Positions 39,205 through 49,879 of a stretch of DNA of 64,000 bases are shown here, in pieces; the first letter of the stretch is position 1; each line of letters opens with the position of its first letter. The translations under genes and the position numbers were made by a program. The DNA lies in assembly GCA_018136815.1 (NCBI GenBank), contig CM030932.1, positions 6,548,915 to 6,612,914 of the forward strand, given 5' to 3'. This DNA is from Isochrysis galbana. Taxonomy: Eukaryota; Haptophyta; Isochrysidales; Isochrysidaceae. The notes below the pieces were generated by a model. The model worked only from the letters and a program-made list of their open reading frames with translations, had not been told where the DNA came from and did no database searches.

Positions 39205-41219
39205 ACTAACTTTATAGTCAGTTGCCATGGAGTGCGCCGACGCGCCCCCTCTCTCCTTCGGGCACCCCGCCGCGGGCGCCCCTCCAGTGTCCATGGAGCA
39301 GTCGCAGGCGAAGCGACCGCGTCCTCCCGCGGAGGCCGATAATAACCTAACTGAGCATTAGTACCACTACTCTCACTAGCCCGGTACTAACACGACAGCC
39401 CTCAGCGCACCTGCCCGTACACCTTGGCGCGTGTTGTTGCCACAGATACATACATCTATGCACCCCTCCACATCTCCCCCCTCGCAAGCCCCCGGCTCCC
39501 ATTCTAACTCCCCACAAGTTAAAATGAGGGAAAACCCATTGAGGCGGACCGATCGACGCCGGCCGACTCTCCGGGAAAAAGCACCGGGGGGGGGGGGAAC
39601 CTCTCGTCAAATAAGGAGAACGGCCCTTCCAGCTCGCGCCGTGAGCAGTTCTCGAGAAATAAACGACTGCGAGTCGAGTAGCCTGTGCCACCTTCAGGAT
39701 ACTCTTCTCGAGCTTGAGCCGTTCCCTTCTCTCTCCCGCCTGTCGCCGGCCGCCTCCTACCCGTTTGCTTACGCAAACGGGGCCTGTTTCTAACCGCACT
39801 CCATCGGGGGGGGTGCAAAACCCCCCTCTCCCTCTCTCCACTCTCTCCCTTCGTCGTCCCTGCGGCGCGTCGCCATGCGGCGCGCCCTGGCCTGCTCTCA
39901 GGGGCCCTTTGGGGGCTCCCAGGGGGCCAGCAAGGGCAGCTCAGGGGGCAGTGGAGGCTGGGGCTCAGCCCCTGGCCCCCCCTGCCTCTCCCACGCTCGC
40001 CTCGCTGGCCATGGGAGCATGGGAGCCGCCCAGAGACACCTGTATGCCTGGCGACCAGGGACAGAGGGGGAGTCAGCTCGAGGGCAGGCCCAGCGCGGGC
40101 GTGGGAGTGCGGCTCGCGGGCCGCGCCCCCGAAGGGTCTGGGCCAGATTGTTGAGTGCCCTGCCCCTGCCAAAGGGCAGGGGCTGGGGTTGATTGTACGG
40201 GCCCACCCCGGGGGGTGTCCGCGATGGTGTGAGGGGGGCCCGAGGCCCCCATTGTCCCCCACTTATAAAAGTAGGTTGTCTCCCGCGGAGGCCGAGCAGG
40301 TGAGCGCGATTCCCATCGCGCCACACGGCCCGTGGCCCCGGCCACACCACCCACAGCAGCCATGCTGCCCCCCCCCCCCATGGAGGGCAGCATGGCAGCA
40401 TACTGGAGACTACACCAGGCTCTCACCAGACACGAAGCAGGACTCCCCCACTGGGCATGCCTCATGGCAGAGGCCTCACTCACCACAATCCACACATCCC
40501 CCCCCCGGCGGTACGGGGCCCATGGGCGCGACTCTGGGAATCGTTGCACACGAACGTGATACACAATGTATTCAAAGACGGAGCATTGACGACACCCTAT
40601 AGCAAAGAGGAGTGCTCGGCATACGTCGAGCACCTACCCGAGACCTTCACTCACGAAGGCCGCACGATCCACAAAGAAGAATTCTTGGACTCATGGGACG
40701 TGGTGGTTAGCCATGCGAGACACGTGCTTGGGCAAGCAAAGGAGCGTCCATTCCCAAACACGAAATACAAACGAGAGTCGCGAGGGAGGCGACCCGTCAC
40801 CGTCACAAGAGTCGGGGGACGCTCCAAAGAGAGAAACAAGAGTCTCAGAGGAGGAGCGCTACATTAGCAAGTTTAACAACATATGACTCCACGCCGATAC
40901 CGACTACCTAGGAGAGATATCCGGTACCGGAGGCGTAGCAAAAGAAGAAGAGATCCAACACTACCACCCACCGGCAAAATGGGAGGGCGGGTACAAAGGC
41001 CCGCGATTCATGGAATACCCCGTAGCAGACGAGTATGCTATACAAAAAGGGAAGATCGCGCTAGACGCGATCACGGTGTCAGACATCACGAAAACCGCGC
41101 TCAAAGCCGCCAGGAAAAACGCCGGCCTTCGAATGTTGCCGGCCGAGCTCTGGCGCGAGTCGCGAAAGGGCTTCCTTGAAGCCAGCGGCGTCGGCGTTGC
41201 CCTGTTCTTCTGCGCGTAG
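39205..41219 (+). pseudogene. LINE family B ORF1, split by a retroposon
   Basis: The 5' hairpin is at 39205-39226 (arms CAACTAACT and AGTCAGTTG, loop TTAT), then an ATG at 39228 (MECADAPPLSFGHPAAGAPP, MEQSQAKRPRPPAEA), a Pro-rich start like LINE family A ORF1. At 39340 a 940-bp insertion interrupts it. The frame resumes at 40296 through HGPWPRPHHPQQP and MEGSMAAYWRLHQAL. After a frame change near 40515 it reads LWESLHTNVIHNVFKDGALT, FLDSWDVVVSHARHVLGQAK, and later KWEGGYKGPRFMEYPVADEY and TKTALKAARKNAGLRMLPAE, ending at 41219. At least two frameshifts make this copy inactive. The middle part is well ordered but I do not recognise its fold. Assignment to a LINE ORF1 rests on the hairpin, the N-terminal composition and the nesting. 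Confidence 0.45.
39324..40295 (-). mobile_element. Retroposon (SINE-like family B, 940 bp) with 16-bp target duplications
   Basis: CTCCCGCGGAGGCCGA occurs at 39324-39339 and 40280-40295. The insert between (39340-40279) begins, on the minus strand, with ACAACCTACTTTTATAAGTG, again a terminal hairpin-like sequence around TTTTATA, and runs through G/C-run pairs similar in style to family A. No maintained ORF. Confidence 0.8.
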
Positions 41220-41862
41220 ACGTGGCCCTTGCTAGAGGTGTGAAGGCGCTGCGTCTCGCCGGTGCCGAGCAGCATGATGACGTCGCCCCCAGCGATGCAC
41301 TGGAGAACGCCTTCCCCAACGACCAACGACATCATGAACGACGATGTCGCCGGGCCGCGCCAACTGCTCTCCTCGCCGCAGAGCTTCGTTCGTCGCTGCC
41401 GTCTTCTCCACCGCAGTAGATCCAGGAGTGGGCGGTGCTCGGCATGAGGGAGGCGGAGGAGCGGGGGGGGGGGGGGGGGCGTGCGGCGTGCGGGGTGCGG
41501 GGCCGAGCGGCAGGCGGTGAGCTAAAAATAGAACTCATATGTCTAACACCTAACTGTTAGAGTCTAACACCTCCTTTGGAGGAACTTGTCTAACACCTCC
41601 GTCCGAGTGGTGTTAGACCCCTCAAAACCTGATCTAACGTTAGATCACAAACCCCGGAGTGAACCAAGTATAAACTTAGTTGAACTAAGTATGGGCAAGG
41701 AGCAAGGAGGCAAGCTACGTCAAGCGGAGTCAAATTATTAGGGCGCTGAACTGGTTGTGACTTTAATCTGGGACAACAGCTGGGACTAACTCACTTACTC
41801 ACTGACTACTAGATACTAGATCTTTCAACAAATACCTTGATTAGACCTAAAGTCAACTAGCA
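41220..41862. other. No gene; SINE 5' hairpin remnant at 41661-41682
   Basis: AACCAAGTATAAACTTAGTT at 41662 is the family A terminal hairpin on the minus strand, with little else of the element. GTCTAACACCT occurs three times (41538-41605). A G18 run is at about 41463-41480. Confidence 0.5.
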
Positions 41863-42819
41863 CTAGGAAGGTTGTGGTTGCTTCACCTGCTTTGCATTCC
41901 CAAGGGGTGCGCCAACAGCATGACAGATGGGGCTTCGTTCTCGTGAGTCTTGACTGGGTCGCCAGGTGGTGATTAGAAAGCTGGGAGGCTTTGGTAGCAC
42001 GCGGGCCATGTGCTGGTAGCATTGGTGACCATCTTGCCGTTCAAGCCTTAACTCTGGCGTTCGAGAAGTCACATTAACATAACGCCCGAAGCAATTGCGC
42101 ACACTTGAAGCCACGATTTGATAGAAAAAGGGAAAGAACACCCCGGGCATAGCGTGGACGAAGTCCTGGACACAGAGCGGTGGCGGGCCACCGTAGCGGC
42201 TGCATGATGAGGTGTCATTTGTGTACCCATCACGCCACGCACGTCGGAACTTCCACGCATACTGAGACATCCGATAACAACAGCAGCGCTTCTCGCACTG
42301 AGCGAGAAAATTAAAGCGGCTGAAATCCGCATCCACCCAATCGACGATCGAAGTGGTCCAGACCATGTCATGCCGCGTCACCAGGATGAGGCCATACTGG
42401 GAAGGCTGCGGCCGGTGTTCACGGAAGAGTTCAAGAGAGTGGTGCATGGAGTCAGCCTGTGTGACCGACCGGCACTTTGTGTGCAGACGCACGACCCGCG
42501 CGCCGAAGATGCCGTAGAATCGGTCCATGAGTTTGCACCCCTGGGACCGACTGCACTCAGTGGCGAAGAGGTCAACCACGCTCCCGCAAGCCTCGAGGGG
42601 CTGAATCACCATCGCGAGGAGTGAGGTCCACGCGTCATGCTGCGAGCGGAAGGCAACGGCCCCTTGTATGCACGTCTTCCCGTATCTGCGCCCGTCGCGG
42701 AACGCCTGGCCTCGCAGCACGATGGCGACGCGCGACAGAGAGTGTTGCTGAGCAACACACCGGTCCGCTCTCGCGCCTTCCATTTCCCCCAGTTCAAAGG
42801 CTTTCCGTCGCATTTTCAT
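41863..42819 (-). CDS. Conserved algal-type protein, glycosyltransferase-like
   Basis: A minus-strand frame of 318 codons. It has SRVAIVLRGQAFRDGRRYG near residue 30, LLAMVIQPLEACGSVVDLFA, then YGLILVTRHDMVWTTSIVDW and FNFLAQCEKRCCC, and GPPPLCVQDFVHAMPGVFFP. An N-terminal beta-strand with LRGQ, a mid-protein RHD and a late acceptor-like block resemble nucleotide-sugar-dependent enzymes, and I associate this set of motifs with large uncharacterised families in algae. There is no clear signal peptide, so the first exon may be missing. The frame shows no interruption. The catalytic role is inference only. Confidence 0.5.
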   Translation of the reverse strand: MKMRRKAFELGEMEGARADRCVAQQHSLSRVAIVLRGQAFRDGRRYGKTCIQGAVAFRSQHDAWTSLLAMVIQPLEACGSVVDLFATECSRSQGCKLMDRFYGIFGARVVRLHTKCRSVTQADSMHHSLELFREHRPQPSQYGLILVTRHDMVWTTSIVDWVDADFSRFNFLAQCEKRCCCYRMSQYAWKFRRAWRDGYTNDTSSCSRYGGPPPLCVQDFVHAMPGVFFPFFYQIVASSVRNCFGRYVNVTSRTPELRLERQDGHQCYQHMARVLPKPPSFLITTWRPSQDSRERSPICHAVGAPLGNAKQVKQPQPS

Positions 42820-43243
42820 ACGTTACCCTGCAGGAGCCAATGGGTCCCGATAGCTATCGGGTCGCCGCCCCAAGGAACCACCGACGCCTGACTTTTACTT
42901 AGTTTATCTCTGCAGTCATTCGGTTCCTTTCAAAACGAGCCTACTTTACCCGCGCCAAAAGGGGGGGTCGTGCAGGTGGCAGGTGAAACAGATCGGCCAG
43001 ATGGGCGTGATCCATGCACTTAACCCTAGTATGCCTAAAATGGATTTGTGGGTGAGTGCGTTAGGGGAAGAGGGTCATATATGAACCAAATTTTGGGCTG
43101 GGCGGGCTGCATATAGGCAGGATAGAAGCCACCTACCATCACAGCATGCATTAGAGGAGGTTACATTACTCTTTTAGAAGTGCGAAACTTGCGAAATCAC
43201 AAAACGCGCTAAAAACGGAAGAAAACCCCCGAGAACGGTTGAG
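42820..43243. other. No gene seen
   Basis: Unique-looking sequence between divergent neighbours; possibly holds upstream sequence of the minus-strand gene. Confidence 0.35.
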
Positions 43244-44200
43244 CTACTCTCTAAGGCACCGATGGCAAGCAAAAAAGCACTGTAGGTGGTAGTATGCACC
43301 CGAGCCCTCACGACAGGCGCCACATCTGAGTTGAGGTCGTTTTGGTTTGTCAATGGCACACTCCCCATATGCGCACAGGCCCTTCTGCGTGTGCACTCGT
43401 ACGGCGTGTTTCGGCGGCCCTCTCGTTCCAACGCGTCGACCGAGCTCTACCAACTCATTGGCCACCTTGCCCATGTCGACCAACTCGTGCTCTGCTCGCG
43501 ACTGCACGTGTGCGGATGCCGGGCTCAGCAACTCACACGAGTTTGTCATCCTTGCCTGCATCACACACAAGGCTGCCGGCTTGCGTTTGCGGAGAGGCTT
43601 CGCGACGTCGAGTATCTCCGTGGCCCACTGCAGGCAGAAGGCGACCTGAGGTGGCAGGCGTGACCGGGCAGCAGGCAGGGACATGAGAGGGCGAGCGAGG
43701 GACGTGAGGAAGGCAGTGCGAGCTGGGGCGGGGCAGCCTCACTCACCTTGGTTCTCCTCAACACCATCTTTGCGGAAAGGCCTTTCTTCTCGCCCAAGAA
43801 GTTGTGAACGATAGCTCCGTTGGTCACCGCGACGTCGAGCGCAAACAAGATGCCCTTCGTGCCCATGCGCACGACGCGCCGCGATGAGAGCGACAACTTC
43901 TTGCGCTGCTGATCATGGCCGTCTGTTGCGCTGCGGCCCTGGACATTGTAATGCCAGATGCTCTCCGGGGCCCAGACCGAGTACGAGTGCCGCGAGCCGT
44001 GCGAGCCGCGAGATAGCAGGCCGCATCTGCTCCCGGAGAAGAAGTTCCCATATGAAAGAATGAGCTGGGCATCCTGCCACAGGCAAAGCTCGTACTGGAG
44101 GGGAGGGTGGAGCGGCAGCTCTCCCCTCCGGCAGAAACGTGTCTTCTCGCCCCGTTTGGGTAAGAGAAGACGGGGGCGCCAGAGCCAGAGCCAGGAGGGA
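43244..44200 (-). pseudogene. piggyBac-like transposase, C-terminal two exons
   Basis: Exon 1 (about 44200-43751) reads YELCLWQDAQLILSYGNFFS, APESIWHYNVQGRSATDGHD and then QQRKKLSLSSRRV with LFALDVAVTNGAIVHN, ending at a donor (AAG/GTGAGT). D-x-HDQ-x-x-x-x-SLS-x-R and LD-x-AVTNA-x-I are the third-Asp block and following helix of piggyBac (DDE_Tnp_1_7) transposases. Exon 2, from an acceptor at about 43649, reads AFCLQWATEILDVAKPL and ends with the Cys/His-rich GLCAYGECAIDK, LRCGACREGS and HLQCFFACHRC, the C-terminal zinc-binding region. The first and second catalytic Asp blocks are absent; the gene is cut where the opposite-strand transposase begins. A dead remnant. Confidence 0.6.
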
Positions 44201-44290
44201 AGGGCCGCGGCTCGCCGCGGCCACCCACTTCGGCGAGGAGAGATTAGCGCTCCTGGGCCCCTATTCGCACGAGTGCCCCCCCCCCCCCCA

Positions 44291-46087
44291 GCCGCTCGTT
44301 TGCGATAGACGAGATGACAATCGGCTTCCAAGGCCACCATGGTACCCTCAAGCAGAGATGCCACCGATACAAGCGCGCGGGGGACGGCTTTCAAGCCGAC
44401 GCCCTCTGCCTTGATGGAGGTTATTTGTTCGCGCTCGCCTTCCGGGGCGACAACACCATTCCGACATACAACCCTGAATTCTCGACTCTGCATAATCGTT
44501 GCCTGCATGTCTTGCAAAACATCACGGAGGATGGGTCACGTCTGTTCTGGGACAATCTTTACCCCTCGCTGGATGTCGTACAGAAGCTCGCCGCCGGTGC
44601 CGAATACACGTGTGCTTTCGCCGCCGGGCCGCAACACGGGAAGTCCGTGACCGTGCGCCTTCCCAAGATATTGTCCACAGGAACGGCGCGCGTCAACCGA
44701 GGAGTGCCGAAGCAGTGCCGGCAGCCGGAGAAAGCCAAGATGTCTAGAAAGCAACTCGAAGATCTAGCGGCCCTGAAGGAGAGCAATCCCGAGCAAGTGA
44801 TGAAGAGTCTGATGACGGTGACGGAGCCCCGCGTTCTCTGCATTTCATACTTCGATCAAGCGCCTGTGCACATGTTCACGACGATCCACACAAAGGCGAG
44901 CTTTGCGGAGGTCTCTTACCCACGATGGAACGCGGAGCGTCGAGCGAACGTGACCGTGCTGGCCAAGCGGGCCGAGTGCATCAACGACTACAACCACAAC
45001 ATGAACAACGTCGATAGATTCGACCAGATTGCTAAGTCGTACAACCTTGACGGCATGGGTTGGCGTGACCGCAAGTGGTGGCATCCCATTTTCAAGGCAT
45101 TGCTCAAGACTGCGGCCGACCAGGCATACGTTCTCTACAGGAGGCAGTTCGAGATCGAGCAAACAGCTGCGGCTGCGGCTGCAGCGGCGCTGCGCCCCTG
45201 TGTCGCGCACTCGCCGTCTGGGAGCACACGCAGGTGCCCGGGAAAGCCTGTGGCCCTCCTTTCGCACCCCACCACGCTCACACGCCTCTCTCTCTCTCCG
45301 TACATACACACGTGCATGTACGTGTAGTCGCGCCGCTCAGACCGAGGCCTTGCGGCGAGATCGGAAGAAGAAGGCGATGGTGCACTCAAAATTTTTGGAG
45401 AAGGTCGCCGAAGGCTTGTTTATCAACGGCTTCAACTCGTCTCGGCCCGACAAGGGGGGTCACATTGACCTGGACAAGTATAACATGCAGGACCTGCTAG
45501 ACGCTTGCGATATCCTACGAGGTAACAACCGCTCGAGACAACTCAAACGTGCGCGAAGTGCGTTCCGGGACGAACAGCTCATTGCCCTGCCCTTCGACCG
45601 CGGCAGCCACCTCATCGCAACCGTTCCGGAAGCGGCGGGAAAGACACGCTATTGTGGCCTCGGCTCGTTCTGTCCGAAGGCGTTTGACAAGAAGGGGTCG
45701 CAATCACATCGGCACCAGCAACAGGGCCGCGCGAAGGCAGCAAAGGGTGTTTGGTGCATTGCGTGCAAGAAGCTCTTTCATGCGGAGTGCTTCAGCATCT
45801 ACCATAGAGACGCGAAAGCCTGGAGTGAGCTGCAAGTCTCTGAGCGCGACACGGGCAACAAGCGAGGCAGCAAGATACATCCCCACCGTCGATCAGACGC
45901 CTCGGCCGCAACGACGAGCTCGCGCAGCTCCCCTTCTCACAATGCGAAACGCAAGCGGCGCGCCTCGACGGGCGGCGGTAGCCCCGCAGACAGTGATGTG
46001 TCTGAGGACGCCTTCGAGCCTCGACGTGTTACCCCTCACAGTCCGGTGTCACGCGTGGATGCAAGTCTGTTGCTGAGGCTCTGTTAA
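44291..46087 (+). CDS. piggyBac-like transposase, catalytic core to C-terminus
   Basis: After an acceptor (C-run then AG) at 44290 the plus strand reads IDEMTIGFQG (first Asp), AGDGFQADALCLDGGY, then LFWDNLYPSLDVVQKL (second Asp), and NMNNVDRFDQIAKSYNLDGM with RKWWHPIFKALLKTAADQAY (third Asp block and following helix). All three catalytic Asp blocks of the piggyBac family are present. A second frame takes over near 45.24-45.34 kb, probably through an intron (GT at 45237, AG near 45333), and gives YCGLGSFCPKAF and GVWCIACKKLFHAECF, the C-terminal zinc finger, then a basic Ser-rich tail to the stop at 46087. The N-terminal domain (about 100 residues) is not seen. TTAA target sites could not be assigned. 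It lies head to head with the truncated copy on the minus strand. Confidence 0.72.
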
Positions 46088-46639
46088 ATCGTGCGTGATA
46101 TGTATGTGATATGGATATGGTGTGGAATGTGATGATGAGTGAGCGCCGTCTTACGTGCGCACGTGTGCACTGAACATTATCCGCACCATGTCACGGCATG
46201 AGAAGGCATTGAGATCTCACAAATCGCAAAAAGACGTCGTAATCGTAACGACTTCCGACTTCCGAGGCATGCACAACCTCCAACTCAGTCAACTTCAGTT
46301 TTCATATGCAGCACCTCCCCAAAAACCAAAAACTTTTAAAGCAAAAACCAAATGAATAAGAGGCTAGGGGCCACGGGAGGGGTCGCAGGCGGCACTCTTT
46401 GTGCACCTTCCCAAGAGACCAGAGGCTAGCTCACAGGCTTACCCCACACTATTTAAACTTCGTAACAATAAGCTGAGAGCTTGCATGCTTCCTTCCACAT
46501 GCGGTCCAACTAATCGAAATTTTCACAGGAAATCACGCCTAAGGGACATGTTTCACGACAAGCCGTTTCTGCGGTCACAGATGGTGGATCCCCCCACTCC
46601 CCACACAGCACCCCCCAGAGATCCTGTTCACAGAGATCC
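46088..46639. other. No gene seen
   Basis: AT-richer than average; may include the 3' UTR of the transposase gene. Confidence 0.35.
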
Positions 46640-47361
46640 TAGAACCTCCTCCCAGCCCCAGTGCTGCCCCTACCCCCTCCCCCAGAGGGACATCTGCATC
46701 GAGTGGAGAGGATGTCTGCGTACACGGCTGAGAAGTCGACGTGCTCATGGCGTACAACTCTTCGATCTCCTGCGCCACAAGCCTCGTGTGCCGCACGCGA
46801 GTGTCGGCACCAGCAGCCCCAAGCTCCCTGGCAATGCTCTTGTAACGAAAAACCGCCTGTGGCGCTTCTCCTTTTGTGGGAAGGCGGCGGGGGGGAATGG
46901 GTCAGTAGCAAAGAAGGAGTCGCACACTATGGTTTGTGCGCCCTCGGTTGCCTCAGGGAGGCGGCCCTGCAGCCAGGCACGCGTGCATACGCACTCCATG
47001 CCCGTGTGGTGAGGGGCAGCGACCGCCTCGGCCACCTGGGCTTCGTCCAGATCGCACACCGGGCAGCAGAAGCGTTCCGCGCCTGCACCATCCACACTCG
47101 GCAGGCGCAAAAGGTGCAGTACGCGCCACCGGGCGCGGTTGTAGCGCCGGGGCCGGTGCCACCCAAAGCCAAGAGGCCTACTAGGAAGCCCACCGGCTCA
47201 GCGAACTCATCCCAGGCATGCAAGGCCTCCGGGAGCTGCTTCGCGGGAAGAACTCCCTGGCACACGGTGCGCAGCCACTCGTCGGGAGCGCGGTAAAATC
47301 GGCTCGTTGGCCACTTCACTTTTTTACCTTTTCGTGTTAAATTCGTAACAAAGCGAAGCAC
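46640..47361 (-). CDS. Unknown Cys-rich protein, probably several exons
   Basis: Minus-strand frames change along the region. The start reads FYRAPDEWLRTVCQGVLPAK and LPEALHAWDEFAEPVGFLVG. The next part gives YCTFC, then in another frame FCCPVCDLDEAQVAEAVAAP, HHTGMECVCTRAWLQG and TIVCDSFFATDPFP. Repeated C-x2-C pairs and a His suggest a zinc-binding module. The frame change after CTFC suggests a short intron. Similarity of CDSFFAT to a piggyBac second-Asp block was considered but is weak. No call beyond a probable zinc-binding protein. Confidence 0.3.
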
Positions 47362-47788
47362 CGAAACAGGTGCTTCCGATTTTCAACTATTTTTGTCCTA
47401 AAACCTGCCTAGATTATCGTATCTGTGGATGGCTGGGCCATCGCCTTGCGTCTCGGCATGCCCCCTGCGGCCACCCGGCGGCGCAGCGCCTGCGGGTGAA
47501 GCTGAGACAAGAAATAACTGAAAAACCGAGCCGAAGCACCTGTTTCGGTGCTCCGGCAGTAAGGAGTTAAAGGGGGGGGGGGGGGTAACCCGGCCCCCAG
47601 CAGCAAGGCGGAGACGGCGAGGGAGAGGCAGCCGAGGCAGGCCAGGGCGTCATGAACCCCAGAAACTTGCAAGTTGGTGATCCTCCGACCCAGAATCCTC
47701 GCCATTAGGCAATTAACAGGGTCCTTCGCGATCGGTCGCCCGCCCCCCCCCCCCCCCCCCTCCCCGCCTTGCTCACCGAGCTCGACGA
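47362..47788. other. No gene; homopolymer runs
   Basis: G16-type run near 47571-47586 and C20-type run near 47742-47761. GCACCGAAACAGGTGCTTC (47359-47377) is matched inverted by GAAGCACCTGTTTCGGTGC at about 47533-47551, a perfect 19-bp inverted pair with a spacer of about 155 bp. Confidence 0.55.
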
Positions 47789-49222
47789 ATGCTCGGCTTG
47801 GCGCTCGCCGCGCTTGCGCTGCCGCCGCCGCCCTACCGTTTTGCCAATGCACGGCTGCTATACCAGCCCAAGTGGGTTCGGGCGGAGCAAGCACGCCGCG
47901 TGACACCCGAGGGACTGAGCCTCCTCTCGGCCTTCGGCTGGACGCTCGGAGGCGTCTTCGTTGCACAGTGGGATGAGTCACCCATCGGACCATACACCGA
48001 GGTCGCCGTCCTGTCGGGACTTGTCTGGCGAGCCGGCAGCCTTGGCGCTTGGGCATCGCACATTGTCGTAACCTCGGACGAAGCTGTCAGCGCTGGGCGT
48101 GAGCTGTGGGGGCTGCCTGCTGTGAAGGGCACGGTGCTGCTCAACCCAGAGAGCCCGCTCGAGATGTCGCCCGGCGGCAGCACATCCTCGGGGCCGGCAA
48201 TTTGCCCCGAGCGCATCATGTTTAATTTTGAGAGTGGGAGCCGGGTTTTGGTGGAAGGTTGGGGCTCCACTCGGGATGAGGAGGAGGCCACGCCGTTTCC
48301 CATCTTTTCTGTCACCCTCCCTAGCCTCTCAGGGGGGCTACCCCCTTCAGGCTCGATCCTTCGCTACCCGCTTACGGTGAGCGGTGCACGTCGCATCCGG
48401 CTCAGACCTGCTGCTAAGACGACTTGGACCCGTGGCATATGTGCGGCTGCGATTGCGGGAGTTTTGGATGGCCCATCTGCCTGTCCTTGCCTTGAGTTGC
48501 ATGGGGTCGACGTCTTGGCCGGAACAGCAGTTCCTCTAGAAGAGCGGTCTTCCGTTGCATCCATCGCAGGCAGCGCAGATCGTGGGCTCCTCGGATTATC
48601 CGAGAGTCGCGTCCTCAACGATATGGAGGGCGAAAAGGGGAGGACAAGGGGCAGCAATTTTGGTCGGGGCTCGGACTCAGAGCGCACAGGCGTGATCATG
48701 GGCGCGAGTTGGGATCCATTGCCACTTGAGCAGGAGCCTGGACGTCGCATCTCGCCCTTCCTCTTGGTGATCGATTCGGGGTTGCTTATCATGTACGGCC
48801 TTATCTGGGCCATTATTGGCCTGTTCACCTCTGGGGAGGCATTCGAGCTGGTACCCGTAGTATCGGCCGTTCGAGATGCAAAGGAAATCGCGCTCACGCT
48901 TGACACATGTGCCTCGCATGCTATAGCGTGGGGAGTCGCTGCGGCGGCCACTGGCGCTATTGATGACGACTGGATCAGCATAGATGTCGATGAACACGGC
49001 CGTGCCTTCGGCGGTGTCGCACGAGTGCTTCCCGCCTGGCTGCTTTCCGTGCCGATTTTCGAGTTTTTGCGCTCTCTCGCTGCGCTTGGTATCGGTGCAC
49101 ACGATGTAGCTCAAGACGATTGGCCGGCTTTGGCGGGTGTTACCTATCCAGGAGGCTCGATCGGGACCCTTGCGCTGATGCTTGTGTGGAGGAGGTGGCT
49201 CGTAGACAGCACACCACGATGA
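47789..49222 (+). CDS. NXD1-like protein fused to a DUF3054-like membrane domain
   Basis: A single plus-strand frame of 477 codons. Residues about 14-200 read PPYRFANARLLYQPKWVRAE, LSAFGWTLGGVFVAQWDESP, then YTEVAVLSGLVW and HIVVTSDEAVSAGRELWGLP. These are the ordered motifs of NEOXANTHIN-DEFICIENT 1, an acetoacetate-decarboxylase-fold protein needed for neoxanthin formation in plastids. Residues about 321-472 are hydrophobic: LLVIDSGLLIMYGLIWAIIG, HAIAWGVAAAATGAI, ARVLPAWLLSVPIFEFLRSL and GGSIGTLALMLVWRRWL. This four-helix pattern with W/P-x-x-L-x-x-P-x-x-x-x-LR-x-L resembles DUF3054, a cyanobacterial/plastid family. NXD1 proteins are usually under 300 residues, so a fusion is implied. The start is the first ATG after C-runs; a targeting peptide exon may lie upstream. 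Confidence 0.68.
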   Translation: MLGLALAALALPPPPYRFANARLLYQPKWVRAEQARRVTPEGLSLLSAFGWTLGGVFVAQWDESPIGPYTEVAVLSGLVWRAGSLGAWASHIVVTSDEAVSAGRELWGLPAVKGTVLLNPESPLEMSPGGSTSSGPAICPERIMFNFESGSRVLVEGWGSTRDEEEATPFPIFSVTLPSLSGGLPPSGSILRYPLTVSGARRIRLRPAAKTTWTRGICAAAIAGVLDGPSACPCLELHGVDVLAGTAVPLEERSSVASIAGSADRGLLGLSESRVLNDMEGEKGRTRGSNFGRGSDSERTGVIMGASWDPLPLEQEPGRRISPFLLVIDSGLLIMYGLIWAIIGLFTSGEAFELVPVVSAVRDAKEIALTLDTCASHAIAWGVAAAATGAIDDDWISIDVDEHGRAFGGVARVLPAWLLSVPIFEFLRSLAALGIGAHDVAQDDWPALAGVTYPGGSIGTLALMLVWRRWLVDSTPR

Positions 49223-49879
49223 GGAAGGCGCGACACTGACTATAGCGCATTTGGTTGCCTTATCTCGAGTGCACCCCTGCCACAAGACCTGAATCATCAG
49301 ATGTGCAAGCCGGTCGTTCATATATATTATTGTCATGAGAATCACATCATGGGCCTGTTCTACCGCCGCTGCACAAAGGAGGCGCCTAGAGGCGCCATCA
49401 CCGGACACTGTCGGAGATCGCTCTCGCGTGCATGGTTGTCTTGCGGATGCGCCGACGATACCCCGATACACTACCCATCGCGTTCTCGTAGTGAATGTAG
49501 AGCCATCACGCCATGTGAAGTTAGCTGAGTCTTCATCAGCGTGATTGTAAAGGAAGAAGGGGGAGAGGGATAGACACGGGTCATTCTGTCTCGGGCCACC
49601 TACTTTTACAGTAGGGGGCTATAGGGAGGCGCCTCGTGCCCTCCCCTCTGAGCACTATCGCCTGTGGGGGGCCCGCTAGTCAACCTCATGCTCTGCCGGC
49701 CGTGAAGAAGAGAGACGAGAGAGTGGCACGGCCACGTGCTCATGCGCCCACGGTTGATGCCAGGCAAGCTGCGGCCTCCACCGCTCCCTCATGCCCCCAT
49801 GCTCCGCCCCCTCCCCCGCTTCCCTCTTCCCCCCACCCCCCTACGCACAACCTTCCCTCTTCCCCCCACCCCCCTACAC
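49223..49879. other. No gene seen
   Basis: Pyrimidine-rich from 49790 with two CCCTCTTCCCCCCACCCCCCTA copies (49822-49880). No coding frame supported. Confidence 0.4.

Noticed and set aside
43561-44517. One 318-codon minus-strand gene covering both piggyBac copies
   Set aside because: The N-terminal 100 codons are the antisense of the plus-strand catalytic exon. Only the part below about 44200 has transposase motifs.
46745-47110. A third piggyBac piece (CDSFFAT as second-Asp block)
   Set aside because: No other family motif is nearby and the C-x2-C pairs do not fit. Kept as an unknown zinc-binding protein.
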